Shown here one piece after another: positions 1-10,243 of a stretch of 64,000 nt of DNA. Location of the stretch: the NCBI RefSeq assembly GCF_905475395.1, contig NC_058337.1:102542368-102606367 (forward strand), written 5' to 3'. A model generated the notes under the pieces. It was not told where the DNA came from. It made no database searches and saw only the letters and a list, made by a program, of their open reading frames with translations. The stretch comes from Chrysoperla carnea (lineage: Eukaryota > Arthropoda > Insecta > Neuroptera > Chrysopidae). The translations under genes were made by a program, and so were the position numbers. Within the stretch, counting starts at the first letter, position 1. Each line of letters opens with the position of its first letter.

Positions 1-156
1 TAATTTAGCAACATATCTTGCAAATGATGGATGTAAACGATGACAATCCCATATATGTGCTTTCAATCTACGTAATCCTTTAAATTTTTCATAACATAAT
101 TCACATTGATAAACAAAAAGCCTTCTTTCAATTAGTCCAAATCTATATAAATACAT
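1..156 (-). CDS. C2H2 zinc-finger protein, partial (runs off the window)
   Basis: The minus strand encodes 52 residues from an ATG at 156 to the window edge. They contain one classical C2H2 finger, VYQCELCYEKFKGLRRLKAH followed by IWDCH, with both cysteines and both histidines present. The frame is also open a few codons upstream of the ATG, so this could be an internal exon entered at one of the nearby AG dinucleotides instead of a true start. Nothing more of the protein is visible. It lies downstream of PDCD10 on the same strand. A nucleic-acid-binding role follows from the family only. Confidence 0.55.
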   Translation of the reverse strand, partial: MYLYRFGLIERRLFVYQCELCYEKFKGLRRLKAHIWDCHRLHPSFARYVAKL

Positions 157-2167
157 TTTTTTAATTGCTTTCCAGTTATTATGAAACTTTTTATTTTATT
201 TTTCTATAAATAATTGGTGAAATGTTGTTAATATTTTATCAATGATTATAGAAATTTTTTTTAATAATATAAACAAAAAAGTTTCAATAATATATTGTTT
301 TTTATTTATTAAATTAATAATTATTATATAATTGAGCAGTTGTTTATAATAAATTTTCTGATTAGCGCAGCACTTGTGTGAAAAATATTCAACCAAAACT
401 TTTTCATTTATTTTCTAGGCAAGTGATCCAACTATGCGAAAAAAGCATAGATCAGAAAACATAGCACGTTAAAAGCGACATTTCTTACTCAAATAATAAT
501 ACCATGCACAAAATATATTAAAATAGGGAGTAATTAAAAAACATAAACATCAGATAGTGTAGAAATGCATACATTTCCATAAAATACATATCTTCGGATG
601 GGTCCAATCGCTGGGATGAAAGATGGCTTTACATTCTCCGAAAATGAGTATAGTACAATACGCAACTTATATTTTCGTATTGAACGATCAACGGAAATTT
701 TTTGTGTTCATGCGTCCAAACATGCTAGACTATATCAAATTTGCTGTTTATTGATTTTATCGGAAAAAACTCTTAATGAAACAGGAGGGAAATAATGTAA
801 TTAGTTAAATATAAATAAAATATTTCTTACATCATTAATATACTAATTTATTATTAATTTTTATCAATTAAATTTTGAATTATTACACAAAAATAGTATG
901 TTTAGGCCTAGAAAGTAATAATTTGTAAGAATTCAAATTAAATTTGTCTTGGGTATGTTCAGAAATCTTCCCCGGTAAAGCAATTGTTGGCGAAAGCGCA
1001 CAAAATGTTAAAAGTTTGATCGAGGTAATGTTAGAATAGTTCATCGATTCAAAGCTATGAATGAATATTTATCGATGAGTTATTTTTGTATTTCATAAAC
1101 AAATTTTTTATAAATCCCCATCATAAATATGTTTATCGCCTATTTAAAGTTTCAATCGATTACTTCCATAACTCAAAAGTCAATGTAAAATAATCCATTT
1201 TTTTTTAAGTAAACAATAATTGTATGTCATTTTTTATTTTGAAACTAAACGTATTGTTTCATAAACTAAGTGTTTTTTAAATCAACCTTGACTTATAAAG
1301 CACACATAGATAATGAAACCAATAAGTTACCAAAAAAAAAGTGGCATACCGTAAATAAATGCGCTATATAGCAATCCGACCAAAAGCATGTATTTACATG
1401 CCAATAATACCTGTATAATGCAACAGTGGTGACTGAGAAGGTATAAGGCTAGATACCTAGAGAGCCCGGGTTCAATTCCCAGCTTCTGTATAATTTTGTC
1501 GTCTCTATTCGAAAATTTATAATAATGCTATATAAATATGTGGAATGTAAAAAACACTCAATGGCTAGGTATCTTTTATTATTGAAAATTGACGATTTTA
1601 CATCCCGACAACTCGGATTGTTGTATTTTCCCTAGAGATTTGAGTTAGTTGATAACCGAAATTCAAAAAGGTTTTTTTCTAACAAACATGTGTTTAGGCG
1701 TACAATTAGCGCGAATCTGTTGTTATACAAAAACGAATTATGTGAATTACGTAGAGATATCATCATTCTCTAGGTAAGATTTCTAAATATGCCCGTATAT
1801 TAAAAATAAGAACAACTTGTACATTGAAATTGATTTGTAATACTTTCTAGATACTTCTGAAACAATTTTTATAACATTCAAGTAAAAATTTAACAATTTA
1901 TCTTTTATTTTTCAATTAATTTACAGTTAAAAGTTAAACAGCATTTTCTTCTACAAATAATATTTAAAATTAAGTACAACAGACCTTCATTGTACAAACA
2001 ATAACGGAATGGCAACATCAAAATCCCTTTTGCTTCAAATAAAAATTGATATATTTGTTTGTAAAGGGAGGTAACAGAGAGTGTCTATTGTAATTAAATT
2101 TATGTAACTTATAACTATAAATTAAAATAATTCGATATATTTTTTTCAAAATAAAATAAAAATATTT
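157..2167. other. Intergenic region between a zinc-finger exon and PDCD10
   Basis: AT-rich spacer. The only structured item seen is a tRNA-like SINE head at 1424-1492. A 65-codon plus-strand frame at 598-795 has no recognisable domain and was not called. Confidence 0.5.
1424..1492 (+). repeat. tRNA-like SINE head (pol III A and B boxes)
   Basis: An A-box-like stretch (GTGGTGACTGAGAAG, 1426-1440) is followed about 30 nt later by a B box (GGTTCAATTCC, 1469-1479). The flanks do not pair into an acceptor stem, so this is not a tRNA gene. A tRNA-derived SINE or tRNA pseudogene fits best. The SINE body probably continues for 100-150 bp, but I cannot place its end. Confidence 0.5.
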
Positions 2168-4096
2168 CTATTCACATTTATTTTTAACGGTCACCATTAT
2201 CATATTCGTTTGATGAATTAAATATAAGGCACTTATGAACACTGCGTTTGCTCTGAAATAATTAATTTTTCATTTATTAATAGAATATTTTGTACAAGTA
2301 CCTGGATTAATTCACTTCCAATGATCATCCTGACCCTCAAACCCTACCAATTATGTCACAATCAACCTACGGTGGCTTGATAGAATTTCAGACGGATATA
2401 TCGTAAATTTATTACAGTAAAAGATGTTCAAAATCGTCTAATTAAGAAAAATAAAATAAACCTCTAACTTTTTGCTAAATCCTGATGGAATGTGTTTCTA
2501 AGGTGTCAAATACATTCTTAAACCATGAGTTAGTTGCGCAAACGTTTCTATTGGTTAATAAACAAGAAATAGGGTATTATCGTTAGTCAAAAATAAATCA
2601 TGAAATTTGAAAAAAGTTAAAATTATGTAAAAATATACTTAAATATTCTGATTTCGAGTCATAAAAGTACATTTTTCTTTTAAAATATTTAAATTAAAAA
2701 TCGTAATTTTTAAACTGTATATCACGTGACCTAAAAAGTGGGTAAGCTCTGTCCTAGACCATCAGTTGTTCAGTGTAGACAGCTGGGTATAATATATACA
2801 TAGATAAGTATTTATATTTATATTATAATCAGATGTCTATGAATATATCTGTCAAAATTATTTGTGTTATTTCGTATAGTGATACCCATATTACGTCATT
2901 AAATTGGATGCCCGCGTTTTTGACAGTTTAAAATAGGTTTAAAATTAAATTTAAGTTTTGGCAAGAAAGCGTGTGTATTTTTCAAAATAAATTTTTTGTG
3001 GCTTTTTATTAGCAAAATCAACATTTTGAAGTACTTTTTTAAAAATAGTGGAATGCCCTATTGTTAATTAACAGTCAACGTATAAGTTGTAATAAAATTT
3101 ACTGCGAAATTTGATAAAACTCGATACATAAAGAAATTTGGACCTAAAATTTACAAAAATCGGCAAATCTGATTTATTTTACGGTTGATCTAATATTTTC
3201 TATGGTACCTCCTGAAATCCTACATAAAGACTCAAATTTTTGAAATATTTTCGGTGATATTTCGAGAACCAATCATCTAATCATTAAATAAAATGAATTT
3301 TTATCTTATTAAAATTTAAAATGGATGGTCCAAATAGCGTAATCAAACCAAGGGGGTTAATTGAATTCAGAATGTTTTATCCCAAGTATTAATTGTTAAA
3401 ATTAATAAATTTTGAACACTTACTGTCCTTCTTTGAAATATTCCTTTAATGTATTACTAAATCGTTTCGAAAATTTAACAAATTCTCGTTTACGTTGTTC
3501 CAATGCTTGTTTACCAGTTGATCCTGGAATAAATGCAGCCACTTCATTCACAGCATCCAACAACTTTTTAATAGCACTAGCTATTTCCTTAATCGTTTCC
3601 AAAAATGTTTTTCTATCAGTAATTTCATCAGGTATACGACTTAATATTTTCTTTAAACCTGTTGATTTTTTATTCAACTCTTGGAATGTATCCTCGGAAC
3701 GACTTAAACGGAATTCTACAACTTAAATATCATTAAGAAACTACTCCAACTACTCATTGAATTTAAGACCATACCATCTGTTTCGGATGCAGAGCCTTGT
3801 AATCGTAATATACTTTCGTTCATATTAACTCCAAGTTCTGCATGTCGCATGATCCCAACAACTAAATCGTACGTTAATCCAGCATAAGCAGCTTCAGCTT
3901 TTGTAAATGCTGCACGTAATGTTTGCGATGCACTCAAATCATATCGTTCTAACTAGAAAATCAAAATAACCAAATTATCACCAACTTACTTATTAATAAA
4001 TAAATTAAATTAAATAATATTTACTTGGGATAAAACGGGACGTATTAAAACTGGAAGAATTAATGATGTGACAGGAGTATCATCTCCCATTGTCAT
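2168..4096 (-). CDS. PDCD10: Programmed cell death protein 10 (CCM3), complete, four exons
   Basis: Coding exons on the minus strand are 4096-4025, 3952-3775, 3721-3424 and 2252-2168. All phases agree and give about 210 residues, against 212 in human. Recognisable blocks are LSASQTLRAAFTKAEAAYAG (human LSAAQTLRAAFIKAE), ILSRIPDEITDR, FLETIKEIASAIKKLLDAVN, KREFVKFSKRFSNTLKEYFK, and in the last exon VFISALYLIHQTNMIM (human VFVSANRLIHQTNLIL). The N-terminal segment dimerises and binds GCKIII kinases (MST4/STK24/25). The C-terminal FAT-homology domain binds CCM2, paxillin and striatin in the STRIPAK complex. The start MTMGDDTP resembles the human MRMTMEE start. Intron 3 (1.17 kb) carries a dispersed repeat. 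Exon 3 has two in-frame acceptors 6 nt apart (start 3721 or 3715). No canonical AATAAA was noticed after the stop. Confidence 0.93.
2570..3063 (+). repeat. Dispersed repeat, copy 1 (inside PDCD10 intron 3)
   Basis: About 300 bp match a second copy at 20551-20883. Shared anchors include CTGATTTCGAGTCATAAAA, TATATCACGTGACCTAAAA and CAGTGTAGACAGCT. The copy starts with ATAGGGTATT and ends with its approximate complement (AATGCCCTAT), so it looks like a non-autonomous DNA element with short terminal inverted repeats. No coding capacity. Confidence 0.7.
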
Positions 4097-5159
4097 ATTT
4101 TATTAGATTTTACCAAAATTTCTTACACTATTATAAATAATTAATAATTAAACTTGAGCTATTTATATTAAATATTATAAATTATATTTATTAATTACCA
4201 ACAACATTAAATTATTTATTTAACAACATTTAATTTTATTTTATTTTAAATATAAATAAATAATAAGATTGTCACTGACTGTCAATAATTTAATGCAGTC
4301 ATATATATATAGTTTTTAGTGACGTAGATGAACTATGAAGGCGTATCAAATCAACTTATCAAACTGTCAATGAATTCAACCTTTGAAAATACACTACTGG
4401 AATTGTTAACAGAGTGAGAACCACGTCTCAAAGTAGATTGACAAGGATAATAAATGCCGAAGCATAGTCATAATACGCATGTCTTAATATACAATATAAT
4501 ATCCTGGCGCGTATTTAAAATAAGATTATACCACTTTTAAATAAAGTTAAAACAGTATATTTTGAAAAAAATTACCATTTAAAAAAATTTTGTTCATAGA
4601 ATTAACACAAAATTATCTAACAATATTACTCGTTTGAACGTTAAAACAAAATAAATTTTTATGTGCAGTTGTGAATGTGAAATATAAACAGATAATTGAT
4701 GCGCATTGAATACCATCCTTCGGTATTACATGTTTCTCCGTCAGCTGTTTGAATATTGTATATTTGTCTTTGTAAATCTACTCTGTGAATCCAAAATATA
4801 CATACTTGGTATACGCTGGGATCATCTATTTAAAATATATGATCTAAGAATTCAACAGCTTGTTTAACATCATGATCGTATCTGTGATTGCCTTTTGTTT
4901 TTTTAACGTCCCCCGTAACGTCAAATAATTTTACGTTCAATGTAAGGCAAACACAAACTTATCAATCCATTTTGTTAAATGATCAGCTTAGAAAACAAAA
5001 ACGCTTATTATCTTAAAAATATTAAAATAATATGTGGTTAATAAATGTTAAAACTATCAAAAGAATATATCAAAACCATTATATTTACGCCACGAAGTGT
5101 ACTAGCCTTTAGGATTATTTATTGTTTCAGTTTTTCTTGAAACATAGCCAAGAACACTT

Positions 5160-5295
5160 TTCTATCAAATAACACTTCAAACAAAAAAATCGCATTCAAT
5201 CGGTTCACCCGTTTAAGAGTTATGGTGCCACAGACATATACATATAGCGGTCAAACTTATTAGATCCCCCTTTTTGCGTCGGGGGTTAAAAATTT
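5160..5295 (-). repeat. Dispersed repeat of the CCCCGACG...GTTTGACCGC family
   Basis: Read on the minus strand it runs AACCCCCGACGC, AAGTTTGACCGCTAT, GTCTGTGGCACC, then GGGTGAACCGATT. The same order is present at 48400-48610 on the plus strand. It is a common insect dispersed repeat of uncertain class. Confidence 0.65.
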
Positions 5296-5974
5296 AAAGT
5301 AAATTGATAATGCTCATGTTTTTTAAATTCGCTCCGTAAATTAGTTTTATTCATAGAAGTAATAACGTAGAACCGTAATGTGGCCATCAAGATCCAAACG
5401 GTTGGTCGTTATAGAGAGAGACGGTCCCTTTTTTCGATCTCCTTTTAGCAGTCAATGATTCACTTATTGCGTTTCCCATGCTTTTACGCCTCTAGTATAT
5501 ATAACCTCTTTGGTTTTATTTCATGGAGTTACCATAGTAGCGACATTCTACTTTATTCCTATAATTGTATGGTTGGACATATAAGTTTAAGGATTGTATA
5601 TATGTTTTTGATTGAAAATTCAATACTATTTTCTAACAAATTTAAATAAGTAATTATGTTAATTTACATTTTTAAAATATTATTTTTACAAATTCGTCTA
5701 TTATTTTCACAATTTTGAATGCAACAAGTTTAATTAATTGATTGTTATTTTTCAATAATTTTAATTTGACATTGACTATACCATTTACATGTAAGAAGTT
5801 GAAAATTAGCCATATTTTAAATAAAACGCAGGATTTATTGAAACTTTTATAAGATAACAGAGCTGCGGTAGATTTAGCAGTCCTTTCCACCAATTATGCT
5901 TCCTGCCTTAGATAATTAAGAAAATAAGACATATAATTTGTAGACTGTTGTTGAGTGTCTCACCTGCCCATAGA

Positions 5975-6170
5975 ATATTATACATAGAGAACATCATGGC
6001 CCAAAATTTGCGATATGATGAATGAGAGAGAAGACTGCCAGTTAGTTCCTACGCTAGATATTGTTTACATTTCACAAAATCTCTATGCATCATATGATTA
6101 TGACATATGACTATGACCAGGACACATAGTAACTGACTGGAAGTATTCTCTCTTTCAGTTAGTGGATTTA
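5975..6170. mobile_element. Small inverted-repeat element (MITE-like)
   Basis: GAGAGAGAAGACTGCCAGTT at 6025-6044 is the imperfect reverse complement of AACTGACTGGAAGTATTCTC near 6131-6150. Outer borders and target duplication are not resolved. Confidence 0.4.
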
Positions 6171-6226
6171 AAAAAGAAAAAAAAAAAAAAAAACAACGAA
6201 AAATACATTTACATATTAATAATAAC

Positions 6227-6232
6227 TTTATT
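6227..6232 (-). terminator. Poly(A) signal AATAAA after ZFAND1
   Basis: AATAAA on the minus strand, 24 bp beyond the ZFAND1 stop codon. It would serve the whole ANAPC13-ZFAND1 transcript. Confidence 0.6.
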
Positions 6233-6256
6233 AAAAAAATATTTTTTCCAATAATG

Positions 6257-7072
6257 TTATTTTGATTTAAAATTAGTTGATTGATTATTTAAATCACAAT
6301 AATCAATCAATAATGTTGAACCATTGGTAACAATAGATTCTTTTATTAAATTATCAAAACGATCTGACATACAATTTGTAATTAATTCAACATTTGAATC
6401 GGTTTTTTTAAATAAATTTAATTTTAAAGCATCTTTTATATTATTGTTATTTTTAAGATTACATAATTTAGCAATAAAATCAATACTACGTCCTACAGAC
6501 CATTTATTTGATACATAAACTGGAATCGATAATTCTTGTTCGTTTAAGTAATAATTAATTGTGAAATAAATACGTTCAGTCACTGGTATTGAGGATTCAC
6601 CCTTTGCACGTGATTTTAAACGCATTAAGTTAACTTTGACTGCGGTTTGTGAAACAGATGGTTTTTTCATAGCCGCTTCTAATTGCTGATTTATAACTTG
6701 ATCAATATTTTCTTGGGCTTTTTTAAATAAACCAGCAGTTTTTTGCTCTTGATTTTCATCAGAAATCTGTGGATTTAGATCATTAAAACATTCGTTATGA
6801 TAACGATGTTCGATACAAAAATATTTAGAACATTTCGAACATTCAAATGATAATAATTGATGTACATTTTTACAATTATCAATTGAACAACGATTAATTT
6901 TGGTTTCTGATGAAGATAGTTTAAAATCACTATTTAATAAACGACATTGATTTGCGTGTAAATAAAAATGTTCCGAACAAAAATATTTTTGACATGAGCA
7001 TTTTAATGGTAGAAAATCTAATTGTTTACAATCGAGAACTGAGCATTGTTGTCCGATGTTTGGTAATTCCAT
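6257..7072 (-). CDS. ZFAND1: AN1-type zinc finger protein 1 (ZFAND1), complete
   Basis: Single-exon frame of 271 residues. Two AN1 zinc fingers occupy about residues 10-43 (C10, C15, C25, C27, C32, H35, then H39/C43) and 62-95 (C62, C67, C78, C81, C86, H89, then H92/C95). A C-terminal ubiquitin-like region contains RLKSRAKGESSIPVTERIYF and NKWSVGRSIDFIAKLCNLKN, which closely match human ZFAND1 (KLKMHAKGDKSLPQTERIYF, HRWSIGKAIDFAASL). In yeast and human the family (Cuz1/ZFAND1) brings p97/VCP and the 26S proteasome to arsenite-induced stress granules. Its ATG lies 5 nt after the stop of ANAPC13, in a different frame, with no room for a separate 5' UTR unless transcription starts inside ANAPC13. 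Confidence 0.93.
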   Translation of the reverse strand: MELPNIGQQCSVLDCKQLDFLPLKCSCQKYFCSEHFYLHANQCRLLNSDFKLSSSETKINRCSIDNCKNVHQLLSFECSKCSKYFCIEHRYHNECFNDLNPQISDENQEQKTAGLFKKAQENIDQVINQQLEAAMKKPSVSQTAVKVNLMRLKSRAKGESSIPVTERIYFTINYYLNEQELSIPVYVSNKWSVGRSIDFIAKLCNLKNNNNIKDALKLNLFKKTDSNVELITNCMSDRFDNLIKESIVTNGSTLLIDYCDLNNQSTNFKSK

Positions 7073-7077
7073 TGTAA

Positions 7078-7299
7078 TTAATTTTGATGATGTTGTTCGT
7101 TTAAGATATTCATCAAACCAATATCAGTCCATTTCTGTTCTTGCTCTTTTAATGTTAAATGTGTGTCACCATTATCTGCTTCGGGATCAGGTAATTCACT
7201 ACATGGGACTGTTATATCGTCGTTTGGTAATTCGTCTTCACGCCAATTTTCATCGACAATATCAACTAAACGACCTTCTGATGTTATTTGACTATCCAT
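7078..7299 (-). CDS. ANAPC13: Anaphase-promoting complex subunit 13, complete
   Basis: Seventy-three residues, beginning MDSQITSEGRLVDIVDENWR, then EDELPNDDITVPCSELPDPE and KEQEQKWTDIGLMNI. Human APC13 is 74 residues and has the same order (MDSEVQRDGRILDLIDDAWR, EDKLPYEDVAIPLNELPEPE, KEQEMKWTDLALQYL). APC13 is a small subunit that stabilises the TPR lobe of the APC/C ubiquitin ligase in the nucleus. The frame is intact, single exon, with an ATGG start context. It is the upstream cistron of an apparent dicistronic pair with ZFAND1. Confidence 0.95.
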   Translation of the reverse strand: MDSQITSEGRLVDIVDENWREDELPNDDITVPCSELPDPEADNGDTHLTLKEQEQKWTDIGLMNILNEQHHQN

Positions 7300-7779
7300 G
7301 AGATAAAATTACCAAATATTAATTACTGTTAAAAGTAACGTTTAAAATTTTTATAGGTTAAGTTTGTTAATTATTTACCTAGTTTTATTATGTCAAAGAG
7401 AAATATGAGCGTGTCATTAGTAAGTGGTGGCATTCAGATAAACTATGAAACAAAACTATGAAACATTCAGATATGAAACGAACTTTCTTTTTTCTTTTTT
7501 TAAATTGTGTAGTTAATATCCCCAAAAGTATTATCGTACCAAAATAATTGAAGAGCTGATAAAAGAAATTATCAGCAAAAAAGGTGGTAAACTTCATATA
7601 TGGTATCACAGTTCTACCCTATGGCCTAAGTGTGTCTTTCGTGGACAGCTAATATAACCTACCTTAACCATCCCCACAAGTTACATGAGACCGCAAAAAA
7701 CAATTTTGAGGTGGGGTCACAGAGCAAAAGTTATTGCAGTTTTTATTTAGAAATATTGAGATATATTTTGCATTTTTAT

Positions 7780-8335
7780 ACCATGTATATATGAAATATA
7801 CATAGTATATTAAGTTTAGTCCCAAGTTTGTAACGCTTAAAAATTTTTTCATAGGTGTTCATAAAATCACCTAATTAGCCCATTTCCGGTTGTCCGTCCG
7901 TCCGTCCGTCTGTGGACACGATAACTCAAAAACGAAAAAAGATATCGAGCTGAAATTTTTACAGCGTATTCAGGACGTAAAAAGTGAGGTCAAGTTCGTA
8001 AATGAGCATCATAGGTCAATTGGGTCTTGGATCCGTAGGACCCATCTTGTAAACCGTTAGAGATAGAACAAAAGTTTAAATGTAAAAAATGTTCCTTATC
8101 AAAAATTAAACAACTTTTATTAGAAACATTTTCTCGTAAACATCACTGTTTAGCCGTGAGGGCGCCAATTAGGTGGCAATTTTATAATATGTACTATACT
8201 TGATTATCAGTTTATGTATGTGTCACATGTTTGTATGTGTAATGTGATAAAGAAATCAACACTAACTATGCATGGTATACCAACAATTAACTCAGTCAAT
8301 TGTTTGTTTTCACTTGTTTAAATAAAAATTGGAAT
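7780..8335 (+). repeat. Long dispersed repeat, copy 1 (GTCCGTCC family)
   Basis: Matches 24840-25345 over about 490 bp. Anchors in order are GGTGTTCATAAAATCACCTA, GATAACTCAAAAACG, CAATTGGGTCTTGG, GTAGGACCCATCTTGTAAAC and GTAAACATCACTGTTTA. Copy 1 also has a (GTCC)n microsatellite at about 7893-7911. No open frame, so probably a non-autonomous element. A short related stretch also occurs at about 20180-20280. Confidence 0.75.
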
Positions 8336-8610
8336 ATACATTTTTGGCTTTTTGGACACTGGCCACTTAGGCAGGTTGGATTTAATATATTCTATAAAAT
8401 TAGTATTGAAAAAAAAATTTGATAGTAGTTGTCAAGCATAGGATCTGACAAAAGGAGGCATGATACCTGGTTGTCAAAATAGAAACTAATTTCAATTTAC
8501 AGCTTTTAGTGTTGAGCATTGAAAAGTTTGGAGTTGATTACTTTTTGCAAGTTATAATTACAACAATAATTAATAATTGAAAAAAAAAAAATTAAATTAT
8601 TTCGTCTTGA

Positions 8611-8873
8611 AAGTATTTACCTCAATTTAAAAGCACGAGAAAAGTAAAGTGTTGTGTGAAAAATTGCCAAAGTCGTTCCAATACGAATACAGATCTGAGT
8701 TTTCATAATTTGCCTCAAACAGGCAAATATTACATGAAAGTTGAAAATTATTTTGGTAACTTTGGGAAAATTGATGTCTTAAAATTATGGCAGAAAACAC
8801 TGCAATTAAAAAATATCTTACCAAGTCGAAAGGTGTGCTCACTTCATTTAAAAAAAAATTATTATGTCTTATC
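8611..8873 (+). pseudogene. THAP zinc-finger exon or relic
   Basis: The frame reads KVKCCVKNCQSRSNTN, then LSFHNLP, LWQKTL and PSRKVCSLHL. This is a THAP C2CH signature: the two N-terminal cysteines, the conserved W and P, and the distal C-x2-H. There is no ATG in frame before the first cysteine; the expected start is replaced by GTA, and a TGA lies upstream. A consensus donor (CAA|GTAAGT) follows at 8873, so it was once an exon. THAP domains bind DNA and occur both in P-element-type transposases and in host genes. No partner exon was found. Confidence 0.5.
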
Positions 8874-8972
8874 AAGTAAGTACAATGTTTATAATGTATT
8901 ATTGAACTAATTAATATGTTTAAATCTAAAAAGATAACTGTGTTTTGACATCAAGAATACTTGAAGAGATAT

Positions 8973-9170
8973 TTATTTATCTATATCGATTTGATGAGGA
9001 TTTTCTTTTAAATTAGTTGTTTGTAAACAGTATGACGTTAAACTGAGCAGATCCTCTTCACTTTCGACTTGATTTTTTCCTTATTTAATCACATGCCCTG
9101 CTTTCAATAGTATTTTACCTTCAGTAAAATTACGATTACTCGGTTTTGTTTGTCCCCAACAACAAATTTC
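8973..9170 (-). pseudogene. Relic of a transposon-type protein (CCWGQ...LQTTNL block)
   Basis: Two adjacent minus-strand frames, shifted relative to each other, read ICCWGQTKPSNRNFTEGKIL plus LKAGHVIK, and then SEEDLLSLTSYCLQTTNLKE plus NPHQIDIDK. The combination of AGHV and a later CLQT...PH block resembles the segment before the SWIM finger in a family of repetitive insect proteins. I recognise this from memory and not by alignment. The piece is short and broken. Confidence 0.3.
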
Positions 9171-9647
9171 ATTAATATTTATCATTCTCTTCTTGAAAAA
9201 TTGCACAAAGGGTATGCATAGCTATGTTATTTTTAAAATTTGTCACTTTATGTCAGCCATGTTGTTTTAGCCTCGTCCATATGTCAGATCCCAATTACAG
9301 AAGATGATATTAAGAACATTTCAGTAACTCAGATTGTTTTGATTCAGATCAACTCCGTGATAAATGATTTTGCCCTTAATGGCAAAAAAAACAATGATTT
9401 TTTAAAAAAAGCGCATTCATATTTACTCACTGATATTTAATTATAAAATGAATTTAGTTCTCTGGGCTAATCTGAATGTAGCCATTATTACAATAACCTA
9501 ACTCAACTCTATGTATTTTTAAATGTTTAGTAAATAATAACAAAAATATAATTGACACCAAAATAAATCGTTTTAAAGTAAAACACCAAAGAAGAATTAA
9601 GAATGGACTAACCTGTTATTATTTAAGATAAGAACTGAATTTAAGGA

Positions 9648-10067
9648 ATGAAGAGTTTGATTACACATCAAAATTTGAATATAATCATTCGCAACATGTC
9701 TAAAAAATCGAACAAAAAAACTGATACGAAAATAAAAGAAGTTGTTCAAGAAAAATCACCTATAACAATTGATAAATCAAAGAATATTTTAATAGAAATA
9801 TTAGCAAAACCAGGTGCTAAACAAAACTGTATCACTGATATTAGTACTGAAGGTATCGGTGTACAAATAAATGCACCACCTAGTGAAGGTGAAGCTAATA
9901 CCGAATTAATAAAATTTATGGCAAGTGTATTAGGTGTAAGAAAAAGTGATGTTTCATTCGAACGTGGATTCAAATCACGACAAAAACTTTTAAAATTAAA
10001 TTCTGATTTAAATTTAACAGTGGAACAAGTTCGACAGAAAATTAATACTGAAATACAGAGTAATTAA
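9648..10067 (+). CDS. C15orf40: DUF167/UPF0235 family protein (C15orf40 homologue)
   Basis: Single exon, 139 residues. The DUF167 core occupies roughly residues 45-135 with [45 protein letters not shown] and KSRQKLLKL. Human C15orf40 has [25 protein letters not shown] and [20 protein letters not shown]. The first 16 residues before a second in-frame ATG (9696) are basic and hydrophobic and could be a mitochondrial presequence; the human protein has a similar extension. The family (bacterial YggU) has no established biochemical function. An AATAAA lies 34 bp after the stop. Confidence 0.93.
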   Translation: MKSLITHQNLNIIIRNMSKKSNKKTDTKIKEVVQEKSPITIDKSKNILIEILAKPGAKQNCITDISTEGIGVQINAPPSEGEANTELIKFMASVLGVRKSDVSFERGFKSRQKLLKLNSDLNLTVEQVRQKINTEIQSN

Positions 10068-10100
10068 ATTACCAATTATTGTAATTTATTTTTTAAAATT

Positions 10101-10106
10101 AATAAA
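10101..10106 (+). terminator. Poly(A) signal AATAAA of the DUF167 gene
   Basis: Canonical hexamer 34 bp after the stop at 10067 and well before the next gene at 10244, so the two same-strand genes have separate 3' ends. Confidence 0.6.
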
Positions 10107-10243
10107 GTTTTGTTTGTATAAATTTACTTTTTTTTTTATTTGAATTCCATTGAATGTGATATTTTTCCTTTCAAAGGCATTAAAGAATAAAGATCTTAAC
10201 CTCAATAATGTTAAGATTTAAATCTAAATAGTTACGAAATAAA

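Larger units (their letters stand above)
4097..6256. other. Intergenic region, PDCD10 promoter side to ZFAND1 3' side
   Basis: Mostly AT-rich and unrecognised. It holds an antisense copy of the 48.4-kb repeat family (5160-5295) and a small inverted-repeat element (about 5975-6170). The PDCD10 promoter should lie just above 4096, but no TATA box or clear initiator was identified. Confidence 0.5.
7300..9647. other. Repeat-rich intergenic region with transposon relics
   Basis: Contains dispersed repeat copy 1 of a 500-bp family (7780-8335), a THAP-domain relic (8611-8873, +) and a second relic on the minus strand (8973-9170). The remainder, including a 66-codon frame at 9240-9440, was not recognised. 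Confidence 0.5.

Noticed and set aside
598-795. 65-codon plus-strand open frame beginning MGPIAGMKDGF
   Set aside because: No domain, no splice context and no neighbour that would use it. Length is within chance for this composition.
1424-1492. A functional tRNA gene
   Set aside because: A and B boxes are present, but the ends do not form an acceptor stem, so a SINE head or pseudogene is the better reading.
9240-9440. 66-codon plus-strand open frame ending LLTDI
   Set aside because: Looks slightly protein-like, but no family was recognised and no start or splice context supports it. It may be part of the surrounding transposon debris.
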